Origin: Chloroflexota bacterium | GTDB lineage: Bacteria; Chloroflexota; Dehalococcoidia; Lucifugimonadales; SAR202-VII-2 | Length of the DNA: 64,000 nucleotides | NCBI GenBank assembly: GCA_003228115.1 | Contig: QEVV01000001.1 | Span: forward strand, 124,001 to 188,000 | Direction of reading: 5' to 3' | Shown: piece after piece, positions 33,739-43,363 of the stretch | Numbering within the stretch: position 1 is the first letter of the stretch | Layout: each line of letters opens with the position of its first letter | Position numbers and translations under genes: made by a program | Notes under the pieces: generated by a model | Database searches by the model: none | The model's input: the letters and a program-made list of their open reading frames with translations, nothing else | What the model was told of the DNA's origin: nothing

Positions 33739-36087
33739 GTGCTTCAGGCACTGACCTGGCTCCTAGCCATTGAAGTAATCACCCTGGCGGCGGCGCCTTT
33801 CGCCTTCGTTCTGTTCTCACGTCTCCCCGACCGCGGCCTATCCCTTGCAAAGCCACTGGGGCTACTCCTCCTAGGCTATCCCCTGTGGCTCTTCGGTACG
33901 CTCCACATTTTGCCCCATCGCGCACCCGTCATCTTGGCGTTTGTTGTCGCGATAGCCTTGGGGGGCATGTTCCTTCAGCGGCGCCATTCCACCGAAATGC
34001 GCGAGCACCTACAGAGCCACTGGCGGGTCATCCTCGCTACCGAAATAGTGTTCCTGGTCTTCTTTGTTGGCTGGGTCATCTACCGCACCTACGACCCCGA
34101 CCTTACGTCCACAGAAAAGCCCATGGACTTCGCCTTCCTCAACGCCAACATTGCGACGTCCTATTTCCCTCCTGAGGACCCCTGGCTGCGGGGTCTACCC
34201 ATCAGCTATTACTACATGAGTTACATGCTCTGGGGGACGCTGGCAAAGCTTACGGGCGTGGCTGCCGGAGCGGCCTACTCTCTTTCACTGGCTCTTGTAG
34301 CTGGTATGGCGGCGGCAGCAGTCTTCGGACTGAGCTACAACCTGCTTCGTCTGGCCCGAGCGACTATGGGTAACGCCATTGCAGCTGCGCTTGCGGCGCC
34401 GGCGTTGCTTCTATTGGCGGGCAATCTCGTTAGCGGCCTAGAGTTTCTCCGGGCCCGCGGCTGGGGCACGGAAGGTTTGTGGAATTGGATCGGCGTCAAA
34501 GGGCTGGCCGAGACGTCTCGAGCCGCAACCTTCATACCCACCGACTCCTGGTGGTGGTGGAAGTCCACCCGTGTCATTGATACCCTCCGCCCAGGATGCG
34601 ATGTCGCCGCGCCCGCTGGCGGATGCAGCCTCGACTACACGATCACCGAGTTCCCCTTCTTCAGCTTCCTCCTTGGCGATTTGCACCCTCATGTCAGTGC
34701 ACTGCCCTTCCTGCTGCTGGCAGTCGGCATCGCGTTGGAGGTGTTGGCGGGCCGCGGGATATTGGGCCTTGGCGGACTACGCCGGCGATTGCCCTGGCTG
34801 CTTGTCGCAGGCGTCGCTATTGGCTCCCTGGGGTTCCTGAACGCCTGGGACCTCCCGACAGGGTTAGCCCTGTTCAGCGGCGCCGTGTTGCTCATCGCCT
34901 ACAAATCGTCCACTGGCGGACGTTCTTTGTTGAGGATGGCAGCGCCACCCATCGCAATTGTGGGGACCGTGGCGGTGCTGGCATACCTACCCCAGTACCT
35001 GGTGCTCAGCTCTCAGGTGTCTGGCTTCCTCCCGGTCCACCCGATAGCCAGTAGACCCATTCATCACTTTCTGTTGTGGGGACTCTTCTTATTCATCGTC
35101 TTTCCACTTGTCCTGCTCCAACTTCGAAGCGCGCTCAAGGAGGGTCATCCACGCCGTCAAAAGCTTCTCATTGCGGTGGCGGCGCCATTGGCGCCTTTTC
35201 TCTTGTGGGCACTTTGGCAAACCATAGCCAGCGCCGGTCTAGGAATCATTTTTGAACGCCTGTTGAACCTCTCGCCGTGGATGTTCTTGCTGGCGGCCAT
35301 GATGTATGGCCTTCTCACCTGGGCTGGCGAGGCCGACCACGTCGGACTAACGGGCGCCTTGCTGGTCGGTAGCCTGGGCGTTCTGTTGGTCATCGGCGCC
35401 GACCTCTTCTACATCGTCGATCAATTCAATAATCGGATGAACACCGTCTTCAAGCTGTCCTATCAAGCATGGGTCTTCCTTGCCTTGGCTTCCAGCTTCG
35501 GCCTATATTATGTGTTCGACCGCTGGCGGCCATCCCGATTTGGGTTGTCGATGGCAGGCCGGGGGCTATGGATCGCAGGGCTCGCAGTACTCGTGGCGGC
35601 GGCCCTCTACTATCCAGCGGCTTCGCTACCCAGCAAGACCAATGACTTCAGTTCTCAGCCAATCTTGGATGGCCTCCAAGCCCTAGGCCGGTACCAATCC
35701 GACGAAGTGCTAGCCATCCAGACCCTGCAACGTATCGCATCTCCTGGAGAGGGCATCGTTGAAGCCGTGGGCGGCAGCTACACATCCCATGGAAGGTTCG
35801 CCGCCAGTACGGGGTTGGCCACCGTTCTCAACTGGCCCGGCCACGAGATTCAGTGGCGGGGCAGCGCCGAGCCGTTGGCAGGCCGCGAAGACGATGTCGC
35901 TCTGCTATACAGAACACCCGACATTGAGGAGGCCCAGCGCATCTTGGATAAGTATGATGTCTCCTACGTCATCGTGGGGCAGCGAGAGATGATCGCCTAC
36001 GGTAGCGAGGGCCTCGCCAAGTTCGCGGTCTTTATGGAGCTTCTATTCGACCAAGGAAACATGAAGGTTTACCGCGTTGTTCAGTAG
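33739..36087 (+). CDS. DUF2298 multi-pass membrane protein (Chlor_Arch_YYY type)
   Basis: This 782-residue integral membrane protein has the YYY motif that names the family (ISYYYMSYMLWG, tyrosines at about 157-159) and FPFFSFLLGDLHPHV mid-protein. The family is known from Chloroflexi and archaea and is thought to resemble GT-C membrane glycosyltransferases such as oligosaccharyl or mannosyl transferases; the reaction is not established. The start is GTG 33739 after GGTAGG. The C-terminal 130 residues look soluble and extracellular. It overlaps the Agl23-type gene by 11 nt, so the two probably act together in envelope glycan synthesis. Confidence 0.85.
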   Translation: MLQALTWLLAIEVITLAAAPFAFVLFSRLPDRGLSLAKPLGLLLLGYPLWLFGTLHILPHRAPVILAFVVAIALGGMFLQRRHSTEMREHLQSHWRVILATEIVFLVFFVGWVIYRTYDPDLTSTEKPMDFAFLNANIATSYFPPEDPWLRGLPISYYYMSYMLWGTLAKLTGVAAGAAYSLSLALVAGMAAAAVFGLSYNLLRLARATMGNAIAAALAAPALLLLAGNLVSGLEFLRARGWGTEGLWNWIGVKGLAETSRAATFIPTDSWWWWKSTRVIDTLRPGCDVAAPAGGCSLDYTITEFPFFSFLLGDLHPHVSALPFLLLAVGIALEVLAGRGILGLGGLRRRLPWLLVAGVAIGSLGFLNAWDLPTGLALFSGAVLLIAYKSSTGGRSLLRMAAPPIAIVGTVAVLAYLPQYLVLSSQVSGFLPVHPIASRPIHHFLLWGLFLFIVFPLVLLQLRSALKEGHPRRQKLLIAVAAPLAPFLLWALWQTIASAGLGIIFERLLNLSPWMFLLAAMMYGLLTWAGEADHVGLTGALLVGSLGVLLVIGADLFYIVDQFNNRMNTVFKLSYQAWVFLALASSFGLYYVFDRWRPSRFGLSMAGRGLWIAGLAVLVAAALYYPAASLPSKTNDFSSQPILDGLQALGRYQSDEVLAIQTLQRIASPGEGIVEAVGGSYTSHGRFAASTGLATVLNWPGHEIQWRGSAEPLAGREDDVALLYRTPDIEEAQRILDKYDVSYVIVGQREMIAYGSEGLAKFAVFMELLFDQGNMKVYRVVQ

Positions 36088-38560
36088 CGACCACCAAGAG
36101 GAGCCCCTCCTCGAAGACAACATCAACCCGGAGGACGAGCTAGGACTCCCTGAAGGGCCTTACCTCAGCGAGGTTCTTGTCACGGATGTGGACCTGCCCC
36201 ATCGTGGCTTCCCTCGCCTACCCTTTTCCCGATGGGAACTCGCCATCTTCGGTGCGTTGGTGGCCGTGGCTCTGGGTATGAGGTTATGGGCGCTTGATGC
36301 TCGCTCCCTGAGTCACGACGAAATCCTCCACGCCTGGTTCAGTTGGAGGCTCTACGCTGGCGAGGGGTATGCCCACTCGCCGATGATGCACGGCCCCTTT
36401 CAATTCCACGGAACGGCCCTTTCCCTATTCATCTTTGGCGACAATTTGGTCACAACCCGGCTGCTCCCGGCCCTCTTCGGTACGGCGTTGGTTGGCGTCC
36501 CCCTCCTACTGCGGCCGTACCTAGGCAGAATCGGCACCCTTTTTGCTGCAGCATTCTTGGCCTTCTCCCCCATACTTCTTTACTACAGCCGCTACGCCCG
36601 CAACGACATCTACATGGTGGTGTGGGCCATAGCCCTCGTTGGGGTTATGTTCCGGTATCTCGACTCAGGCCATAAACGATACCTGTTTCTCATGGCCCTC
36701 TTCCTCGCCCTGGCTCTGGCCACCAAGGAGACCGCCTACATGGTTATTGCCATGTTTGGCGTCTACCTGAGCCTTCGCGCCTTGCCCGATCTGGGCGCAT
36801 GGATAGAAAGAGGAACCGGAGGCCGGCAGCGGTCGCTATTCTCCGCCGCGCTGAGGGAAACCGGAGGAGCCATCGCGGCACTTGCCCGCAGGTGGGGAAG
36901 GGTCATCGTGGCTCCGGGAAGGAAAAACGGGTCGCTGTGGAAGGCATTTTTCATTCCCCTAGGACTTGCTTGGCAGACCATCCGTTGGCTGGGAGGGGTA
37001 CCGGTTCCCCGTACATCCAAGCCTGGGGTCCTCCTCCTGATTATCCTGACGCTGACGCTGCCCCAGTGGGCTGCCGGGACGGCGCTTTTCCAAGACATCC
37101 TCCCAGTGACCCTTGCCGTTCCTGATGGCCCCTTGGATCAGGTGGGCCTCCCGGACGGCGATGGATGGACGGTGGGGTTCATCGTCATCGCAGTTCTTGC
37201 CCTCATTTCCATCATTTGGGGGCTGGCGTGGAACTGGCGGATATGGCTGCCGGCCGCCACCCTTTTCTACGTGGTCTGGGGCCTCCTCTACAGCACCTTC
37301 TTCACCAACTTTTTGGGGCTCGGTACGGGCGTTTGGCAGTCGCTGGGGTACTGGGTGGCCCAACACGATGTCGCCAGAGGCAGCCAGCCTTGGTACTACT
37401 ACCTCGTCGTCACGCCGCTCTATGAAGCCCTTCCTTTCATCTTCTTCTTTGTAGGGGGGGCGTACTACGTCTGGCGGAGCGGCATCTGGGGACGCCGCTT
37501 CGGCGGAGGGCTTCTCTTGATAGCCGCCGGATCGCTGATCACTGGCTACATGATTGGTGGGAGCGCTTCCGGTTACTTTGGGTATGCAGCAGTCGGCTTT
37601 ATCCTGGCCGCTGTAGCCATTCCTGCCACCCTTGAACGTCACTATGATCCGTTCGCTCTTTTCATGGTCTTCTGGGCTGGAGTAACGCTGCTGGCCTACA
37701 CCGTCGCCGGGGAGAAGATGCCCTGGCTAGTGGTGAACATAACTGTGCCAATGATCCTACTCAGCGCCCGCTTCCTTGGAGACCTCGTCTCAGCCGTGGA
37801 ATGGCGCCGATCTGTCCGGCTTGGTGGCTGGCTCGTCCTCCTGGGCGCACCGCTCCTAATGTTCTTCGCCGGGCGGATTCTCCTCCAATCACCCACCGCC
37901 AACACTGGCGCATTCTGGGTCGCCGCGGCCATTGGGGCGGCAATCCTAGTCTTGACCGCGCTGCTCATGGCCAGGATCGGATTCCGAAACGGCGCTTCCA
38001 TCTTTGCCGTGGGGATCGCTGCCGTGTTGTTTCTTTACGGCGTTAAGGCCGGAGTCGGAGCCTCTTTCTTCGAGGGCGACGTGGGCAAGGAGATGCTCAT
38101 TTACGCCCACAGCACTCCTGGCGTGCGGGGTTTCACTCACGAACTGGACAGACTGGCGGCCGCCTCCGGCAAAGGCAGCGATCTCTCCATCATCGTGGAC
38201 AATGACGACTATTGGACATGGACTTGGTATGTGCGGAACTACAACAACGTGAACTTCGCCTGTCTGGACGAGCCCGACTGCAAGGTACCGGAAGGGGGCG
38301 ACGTGATCCTCGTAAACGGAACGAACAAGGATTACGTGGAAGGCCAGTTGGAGGGGTTCTCACAGCCCGAAGAAGCCTTGCGCCTCTACTGGTTTCCGGA
38401 GACCTACAAGGGCGTCGATCTGGGCGGCCTATGGGAGGGATTCACCAACGCAGAGTTACGACGAGAGGTGATGGACTACGTGCTTTATCGGGACATCCAA
38501 ACGGACCCCTTACGAGCCGAGAACGTCTACTTGTACTACCGGGATGGGCTCATACCCTAG
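36077..38560 (+). CDS. TIGR03663/Agl23-type membrane protein (glycosyltransferase-like)
   Basis: This 827-residue membrane protein has a first cytoplasmic segment of about 55 residues followed by many transmembrane helices. ALDARSLSHDEILHAWFSW near residues 70-90 is the family's first-loop motif, with the acidic pair characteristic of GT-C enzymes. TIGR03663 proteins (called flippase activity-associated Agl23 in archaea) are linked to N-glycan or lipid-linked sugar export. The start TTG at 36077 lies inside the upstream gene. It converges on the catabolic cluster; a perfect palindrome follows at 38621. Confidence 0.85.
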   Translation: MFSSDHQEEPLLEDNINPEDELGLPEGPYLSEVLVTDVDLPHRGFPRLPFSRWELAIFGALVAVALGMRLWALDARSLSHDEILHAWFSWRLYAGEGYAHSPMMHGPFQFHGTALSLFIFGDNLVTTRLLPALFGTALVGVPLLLRPYLGRIGTLFAAAFLAFSPILLYYSRYARNDIYMVVWAIALVGVMFRYLDSGHKRYLFLMALFLALALATKETAYMVIAMFGVYLSLRALPDLGAWIERGTGGRQRSLFSAALRETGGAIAALARRWGRVIVAPGRKNGSLWKAFFIPLGLAWQTIRWLGGVPVPRTSKPGVLLLIILTLTLPQWAAGTALFQDILPVTLAVPDGPLDQVGLPDGDGWTVGFIVIAVLALISIIWGLAWNWRIWLPAATLFYVVWGLLYSTFFTNFLGLGTGVWQSLGYWVAQHDVARGSQPWYYYLVVTPLYEALPFIFFFVGGAYYVWRSGIWGRRFGGGLLLIAAGSLITGYMIGGSASGYFGYAAVGFILAAVAIPATLERHYDPFALFMVFWAGVTLLAYTVAGEKMPWLVVNITVPMILLSARFLGDLVSAVEWRRSVRLGGWLVLLGAPLLMFFAGRILLQSPTANTGAFWVAAAIGAAILVLTALLMARIGFRNGASIFAVGIAAVLFLYGVKAGVGASFFEGDVGKEMLIYAHSTPGVRGFTHELDRLAAASGKGSDLSIIVDNDDYWTWTWYVRNYNNVNFACLDEPDCKVPEGGDVILVNGTNKDYVEGQLEGFSQPEEALRLYWFPETYKGVDLGGLWEGFTNAELRREVMDYVLYRDIQTDPLRAENVYLYYRDGLIP

Positions 38561-38620
38561 GAGGCCGTCCCAAAAACGGCGGACCGGGACAATGGATAAC
38601 AATTCTCGTCACCAAACGAC

Positions 38621-38650
38621 CGTAGGGGCGTTTAATTAAACGCCCCTACG
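38621..38650. terminator. Perfect 30-bp palindrome between convergent genes
   Basis: Two 15-nt arms (CGTAGGGGCGTTTAA and its exact complement) meet without a loop. The TTTAATTAAA centre makes an A/T-rich hairpin tip. It probably stops transcripts from both sides; it also resembles the GTAGGGGCG dispersed repeats at 26141 and 58468, so it may be a mobile palindromic element. Confidence 0.7.
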
Positions 38651-38718
38651 CCTGTCATTAACGACTTTCGTCCCTGCCGTATTGGATTGCCCAATTGTCG
38701 GACAGGCCCCTAGCGGAC

Positions 38719-39495
38719 CTACATCTCCCCTGCCGCCAGCATCGAATAGTAATCGTAAGTGCCGCTGGTCCGGGGGCGTCCGGTCTCGCCATCAGCGTCC
38801 TTGAGATGTTCCAGGTTTCGCAGGTTTGCAATGGTGGCGTTGAATTCGTCGAGCAGGTCGCCTGAAAGCCCTTCGTAGTTTGGCCCGGCGGCGCAATAGG
38901 CGTACCAGTTCAGCTTCGCCTGTTCTTCCAGTTCCATCATGTCGGAGATGGCCTCCCCGACAGACGCGCCCACCGTGGCGGCGCCATGCCCTCGCAGGAC
39001 AACCGCTTTGCCGCCATTCAGCAACCCTGCCACTGCTACACCGCTTTCCTCAGTTGTGATGAGTGCGGGGCTTGGATAGATAGGCAGTCCGTTCCTGACC
39101 AGAGCGGCCCCATGTACGATCATGGGAGCCAGCCTCGCCCGCAGCACGCTCATGACCACCACGAAGGAGGGATGCACGTGGACGACCGCCTGAACATCCG
39201 GGCGAGCGTTGTAGATGCAGGAGTGCATCTTCACTTCGTTGGGAGGCGTGACGCCCTTGGGGCCCTCCACCTTGGAGCCGTTCATGTTGCAGACCACCAT
39301 GTCCTCAGGCTGCATGACAGCCAAGGAATCAACTTCGTAGCCGCGCCCCTTGACTACAAATTGGTCGGGCTGGTTTGGGACCCGGATGCTAGCGTGCCCC
39401 ATCGATGTCAATATGCCGGTAGCCAGACCCACCTTGGCCAGAACTCGCGTAGCAACGGCAGTCAGATATCGAACGTCTTTGATGTCGGTTGCCAT
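38719..39495 (-). CDS. Class II aldolase/adducin-family protein (cluster 1)
   Basis: This 258-residue zinc-dependent class II aldolase-fold protein has metal ligands in VVHVHPS and RGHGAATVG; a catalytic acidic residue is expected before HVHP. Relatives act on fuculose-1-phosphate, ribulose-5-phosphate or hydroxyketo acids, or as decarboxylases of aromatic acids. It is the last gene of the minus-strand cluster with Gfo/Idh, gentisate-dioxygenase-like and Rieske genes, so a role late in breakdown of an aromatic or related acid is inferred. A GGAGG site precedes the ATG. Confidence 0.85.
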   Translation of the reverse strand: MATDIKDVRYLTAVATRVLAKVGLATGILTSMGHASIRVPNQPDQFVVKGRGYEVDSLAVMQPEDMVVCNMNGSKVEGPKGVTPPNEVKMHSCIYNARPDVQAVVHVHPSFVVVMSVLRARLAPMIVHGAALVRNGLPIYPSPALITTEESGVAVAGLLNGGKAVVLRGHGAATVGASVGEAISDMMELEEQAKLNWYAYCAAGPNYEGLSGDLLDEFNATIANLRNLEHLKDADGETGRPRTSGTYDYYSMLAAGEM

Positions 39496-39515
39496 GAGTC
39501 GTCCTCCGGCGGATT

Positions 39516-40763
39516 CTAAAAATACGTATCGGGCAGTGAAACCTGGTGGCTGAGCCGTACCTCTCGGTCCAGCCTGGCCGAGTCCATGATGGCCAAGACG
39601 GCCTCAAGCGTAGCCATGCCCCACCGAGCGTCATGATAAATAGGCGCTCCATGGACGATAGCGTCGTAGAGCTCGTCGAGTTCAGCTCCGCCCAATGAAT
39701 TGGCCCCTTCGACGGGAATGTCTTCAAGGCCATCGTCGCTATACACATAGAGGCCATGCGCTGATTGCCGGACATCACCCCGTTCACAATTGACCACGAA
39801 GATTCCGAGATGATGCGGGATCCAAGCCCGCTTGGCATTGCTCTGTTCGACTGTGCCTTTCACTTGACTTCCACCGATCCGTTGCATGTCCTTCAGGTTC
39901 GCCTCGTCCATGTCACCCTTGCGAAGGGCTCGCCGAACCTCGCCCCGCTGCTCTGGGTTGTACATCCCAAACAGGCCGGTGGTTGTGCCCCACGGCACGA
40001 GTTCTGAAGTGAGAAAGTAGCCGTAGCCGTTGTAGACCAGCGTGCAGGACACGCCACTTTCGAATTGGATCAACGCAGTGTAGTAGCCAGGGCATGGCCG
40101 CTCAGGCATCCATTGCCCAACGAAGGCACGCACGCTGCGAATGGCCCCACCAATTACCCTGACCGTGTCCATCTGATTGGGGCCCTGGCGGTAGATCAGA
40201 CCACCGCCAATGCTGGGGTCAACCTCATCGGGGTTTCGCGGCATGGTCATCCAATCAGTGTGAGCGACACTGTGCATAGCCCGAAGCTCACCTATCTGTC
40301 CCGAGAGAATGACGCGGCGCATGGCGCGGAACACCGGGCTGAGAGCCGCGGAGTATCCAGCAATTACCTTGACTCCGTACTTCTCCTCCGCCTCCACCAA
40401 CAGAGCTGCTTCTTCCATGGTTGTTGTCATGGGCTTCACCACGACCACGTTCTTACCGTGTTCCACTGCCGCCATGCAGTGGGCAGCGTGGAACTGATTA
40501 GGGGTGCCGATCCACACAACCTCGATGTCTGGATCGGCTACGAGCTTCTCGACGCTATCGTAGCCGGTGGCGTTAGGAAACTGGCTCCGGAACGCCTCGA
40601 CAACCCGCGGATTGACGTCGGCGCCGGCGACTATCTCATATCGGTCTTGGAGCGAGAGTATTTCAGGCAAGGCCATGGACGTGCCCACGCCCAGGCCTAC
40701 CAGACCTAGTTTCAGGCGGCGCTGGACGACTCCATGCTCAATCACTTGATTGCTTTGAACCAT
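39516..40763 (-). CDS. Gfo/Idh/MocA-family oxidoreductase
   Basis: This 415-residue NAD(P)-dependent dehydrogenase has an N-terminal Rossmann fold (LGLVGLGVGTSMALPEI) and a C-terminal alpha/beta substrate domain. EKPMTT-like signature appears as VVKPMTTTMEEAALL, with the usual Glu before Lys replaced by Val, a variant of the family's EKP motif. Such enzymes oxidise sugars, inositols or phthalate-type acids. It follows the gentisate-dioxygenase-like gene by 37 nt and is 20 nt from the aldolase gene, which implies one operon. Confidence 0.85.
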   Translation of the reverse strand: MVQSNQVIEHGVVQRRLKLGLVGLGVGTSMALPEILSLQDRYEIVAGADVNPRVVEAFRSQFPNATGYDSVEKLVADPDIEVVWIGTPNQFHAAHCMAAVEHGKNVVVVKPMTTTMEEAALLVEAEEKYGVKVIAGYSAALSPVFRAMRRVILSGQIGELRAMHSVAHTDWMTMPRNPDEVDPSIGGGLIYRQGPNQMDTVRVIGGAIRSVRAFVGQWMPERPCPGYYTALIQFESGVSCTLVYNGYGYFLTSELVPWGTTTGLFGMYNPEQRGEVRRALRKGDMDEANLKDMQRIGGSQVKGTVEQSNAKRAWIPHHLGIFVVNCERGDVRQSAHGLYVYSDDGLEDIPVEGANSLGGAELDELYDAIVHGAPIYHDARWGMATLEAVLAIMDSARLDREVRLSHQVSLPDTYF

Positions 40764-40800
40764 TCCGCTTTCCTACTTAGATTGACGACTGAATTACAAA

Positions 40801-41880
40801 CTAACGAGAACCCTCTATCACTCCTGCGACCTCTTGCCTGCTACCTTCCTCCACCTTGTAGAGGTCCATCGCCTCAATGACCGGTAGGTCACTAACGGAA
40901 AAGAGGACGGCCTCCTCAGAATAGGAGCCGTTGACATGCTCGTGCCATGCCCATGAAGGCACCACAAAGGTGTCGCCCCTAGCCCAGTCCAGGCGTTGGC
41001 CATTGATGATGATGGAGCCTTGGCCCTGATAGGCGTGATAAACGACGCTTGTTGTGTGCCTGTGAGCCTCCGTGTGCTCCCCTGGGCGAAGCCGCTGAAT
41101 GAAACAGGACATGCCGGGCAAAGTGTGCCCAGCATCAAGCGGATTGGTATATTCGAAGATGGTCCCGTCGAAGGGGCTTCCCTCGGCCTCGGTGGCGCTG
41201 TGGAGGGCGGCGTAGGTGTCCTTCCACTTGTAGATCAACGACAGCGATCTCTCCCTTGGAGGCGCGTACTGGTTTCGCAGGAGGCCGCCTCCCAAAGTGT
41301 CTGCGGTGTGGTTCTCGGGGACCGTCTCCGGCTGAACATCCTCATAGTAGAAGTTGTAGAAATTGGCGTTGAGGTAAAAAACGAGCGGTGCGTCCAGCGC
41401 GTCCAACCAGTAAAGGTCCTGCGCCATGGGGTTTGTGTGGTCGTGCCATACCATCTGCGGCGTGAGCACCAAGTCACCCTCTTCCATCGTGACCTTCTCT
41501 CCGTTCACCACGGTCGTGGCCCCGCTGCCTCGGAGAATGAACCGGATGGCGGCCATGCTATGACGGTGGGCGTTGGCAACTTCGCCCGGCTTGATCATCT
41601 GCATGGCGGCAGCAATGGACGGCGTGGTGCCGGCGAACGGCCCTTCAAAGCCAGGATTGATCATGATAAGGGCTCGCCTTTCGCCCCCCTGATCGATGGT
41701 GTGGTCCATGCGGCCAGCCTCGTCCAGCAATTCAACAACGGAATCCCACCGCCAGACGTACGGCACGGCACGGGGCTTCGGTTCCGGCTGCTGAGGCGGC
41801 ATCTTCCACAGCGGAAAGAGCTTTCCGGCGGCTACCTTGCCGTAATAGGCCTCTTCCTGCTGAACCGAATGCTTAGCCAT
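40801..41880 (-). CDS. Gentisate 1,2-dioxygenase-like bicupin
   Basis: This 359-residue protein has two cupin domains and resembles gentisate/1-hydroxy-2-naphthoate dioxygenases, which split the aromatic ring beside a hydroxyl and carboxyl. The N-terminal cupin has HRHSMAAIRFILRG and the distal WHDH, giving the iron-binding His set. The C-terminal cupin also keeps AHRHTTSVVYHAYQG and WHEH. A GGGG site precedes the ATG. It lies 30 nt after the Rieske gene: hydroxylation followed by ring cleavage is the natural order. The real substrate is inferred, not proven. Confidence 0.88.
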   Translation of the reverse strand: MAKHSVQQEEAYYGKVAAGKLFPLWKMPPQQPEPKPRAVPYVWRWDSVVELLDEAGRMDHTIDQGGERRALIMINPGFEGPFAGTTPSIAAAMQMIKPGEVANAHRHSMAAIRFILRGSGATTVVNGEKVTMEEGDLVLTPQMVWHDHTNPMAQDLYWLDALDAPLVFYLNANFYNFYYEDVQPETVPENHTADTLGGGLLRNQYAPPRERSLSLIYKWKDTYAALHSATEAEGSPFDGTIFEYTNPLDAGHTLPGMSCFIQRLRPGEHTEAHRHTTSVVYHAYQGQGSIIINGQRLDWARGDTFVVPSWAWHEHVNGSYSEEAVLFSVSDLPVIEAMDLYKVEEGSRQEVAGVIEGSR

Positions 41881-41910
41881 AGCCGCCCCCCCTTTCCTAG
41901 CTGCGTTTGC

Positions 41911-43200
41911 CTACTTGGCGGGTTCTTCAATGCCAAGGTGAATGCGCCACGACTTCAGCGTGTCCTCGATAAGGGCCAACGCTGGGTTATCACCATTTTC
42001 CATGGGGATGTGTTGCATGACTACGCTGTTGTTGCCCATACCCTGGTAAACGCGTTCAGTAGCCAGATCGATGTACTCGTTCTCGGCGGGGTCTCTGACC
42101 AACGCCATCGGTTCCCCGCCGTCCATCACGATGTTCATCTGCTCTTCCAGGAGTTTCCGGTACATGATCAAGCCGGCATCCGTCTCTCCCAACCGCTCAA
42201 GGGTGCGGTCCATGGATGGCCCCTGCGCCACCATACCCAGTTTGTCTTGGTCGACGTTACGCTCCCAAAAGAGGCGTCCGTCCTCGTCGTACACGTCAAC
42301 ATAGCGATATGGAATGGAGGTCTGTTTAGGCGCCTTGAAACCTTCGGGCACCCTGTGGACATAGAGCGACGCCTGTAGAGTGTGGGTATCGTCCACGGGG
42401 ACTCGGTATTGCATGAGCCGATTGACTTCCCGCGAGCCAACACAGAGGAAGTTCGGGAAGATCAACGGGTGCCCACGAGCCCAGTCGTCGCTTTCCTCCG
42501 TCTCATCGCCTACGAGCCTTCGCTTGAGAACCCCCCATCGGTAGACGTCAAACCCAATCTTCTTATGTCGGGCATTGGCGGAAGCCGGAAAAGCGGTCAG
42601 CGCCTCTCCCTTCAACTCCTTGATGTATTCAGACAGGCGGGAGTGCAGCCACTCCGTATGAACCGGATCCAATGAGTTCTCTACGCATTGAAGCCAGTTG
42701 GACGGCAGAACCACCAATGTGATCTCTCGTACGACGTTGTCCCACAAGAAGGCATCCCAACGAGGAAGGAGGGGCGCAGGCTCAGGCCCCATGTAGGCGA
42801 AAATCATTCCGCCCAGGGCCTCGGCCTTGTAGCCGTTTAACTTGATCTTGTCCTTAAACCTTGATTCGGGGCGAACCGTTTCCTCAAATGGCTGTTCAAT
42901 GCACTGCCCGGTCTCGTTGTACAGCCAGCCGTGGTACATGCAGCGGAGGCCGTGCTCTTCGGGAATTCCATAAGCAAGGTTGACCCTGCGGTGAGCGCAG
43001 AAGCGGTCAATAAGGCCCAACTTTCCGGACCGATCCTTGTACAACACTAAGTCCTCACCAAGAAGGCGCACCTCTTTAGTCGGGTTCTCCTCCAACTCCA
43101 TTTCCGCGGCGATGGGCTGCCAGTAACGGCGCATCAACTCGCCCATAGGCGTGCCGGGGCCGACCTGCGTCACCCGATCATTCTGTTCGGTAGTTAGCAT
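41911..43200 (-). CDS. Rieske aromatic ring-hydroxylating oxygenase, large subunit
   Basis: This 429-residue oxygenase alpha subunit has the Rieske [2Fe-2S] ligands Cys68, His70, Cys87 and His90 (CAH and CMYH). The mononuclear iron site is Asp178, His181 and His186 (DPVHTEWLH). Such enzymes hydroxylate or demethylate aromatic and other ring acids. No ferredoxin reductase or small subunit is beside it, so it must borrow an electron donor, as many phthalate-type oxygenases do. It opens the minus-strand cluster, with a strong AGGAGGAG site. Confidence 0.92.
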   Translation of the reverse strand: MLTTEQNDRVTQVGPGTPMGELMRRYWQPIAAEMELEENPTKEVRLLGEDLVLYKDRSGKLGLIDRFCAHRRVNLAYGIPEEHGLRCMYHGWLYNETGQCIEQPFEETVRPESRFKDKIKLNGYKAEALGGMIFAYMGPEPAPLLPRWDAFLWDNVVREITLVVLPSNWLQCVENSLDPVHTEWLHSRLSEYIKELKGEALTAFPASANARHKKIGFDVYRWGVLKRRLVGDETEESDDWARGHPLIFPNFLCVGSREVNRLMQYRVPVDDTHTLQASLYVHRVPEGFKAPKQTSIPYRYVDVYDEDGRLFWERNVDQDKLGMVAQGPSMDRTLERLGETDAGLIMYRKLLEEQMNIVMDGGEPMALVRDPAENEYIDLATERVYQGMGNNSVVMQHIPMENGDNPALALIEDTLKSWRIHLGIEEPAK

Positions 43201-43317
43201 AGCTCTCCTCCTTGGAGGGTCGGCTACGGTTTAGCATGCCCTCGATTCAGCGTCAAGTGCGTCGAGCCAACTGATAGCACATGGTGGCGGCGCCGTAGCT
43301 CCACACCAACTCATGTG

Positions 43318-43326
43318 TGTTACAAT
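43318..43326 (+). promoter_or_regulatory. Extended -10 promoter of the second toxin-antitoxin pair
   Basis: TGT-TACAAT matches an extended -10, 37 nt before the antitoxin ATG at 43364. CACAC and GTGTG flank its upstream side (about 43302-43320), a possible operator for autoregulation. Confidence 0.4.
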
Positions 43327-43363
43327 GTGTAGAACCGCATTAGAAGCGAATTGGGAGGGAGCC

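Noticed and set aside
40996-42378. 460-codon plus-strand frame
   Set aside because: Spans the antisense of two real genes (gentisate-dioxygenase-like and Rieske) and the gap between them; low-complexity composition.
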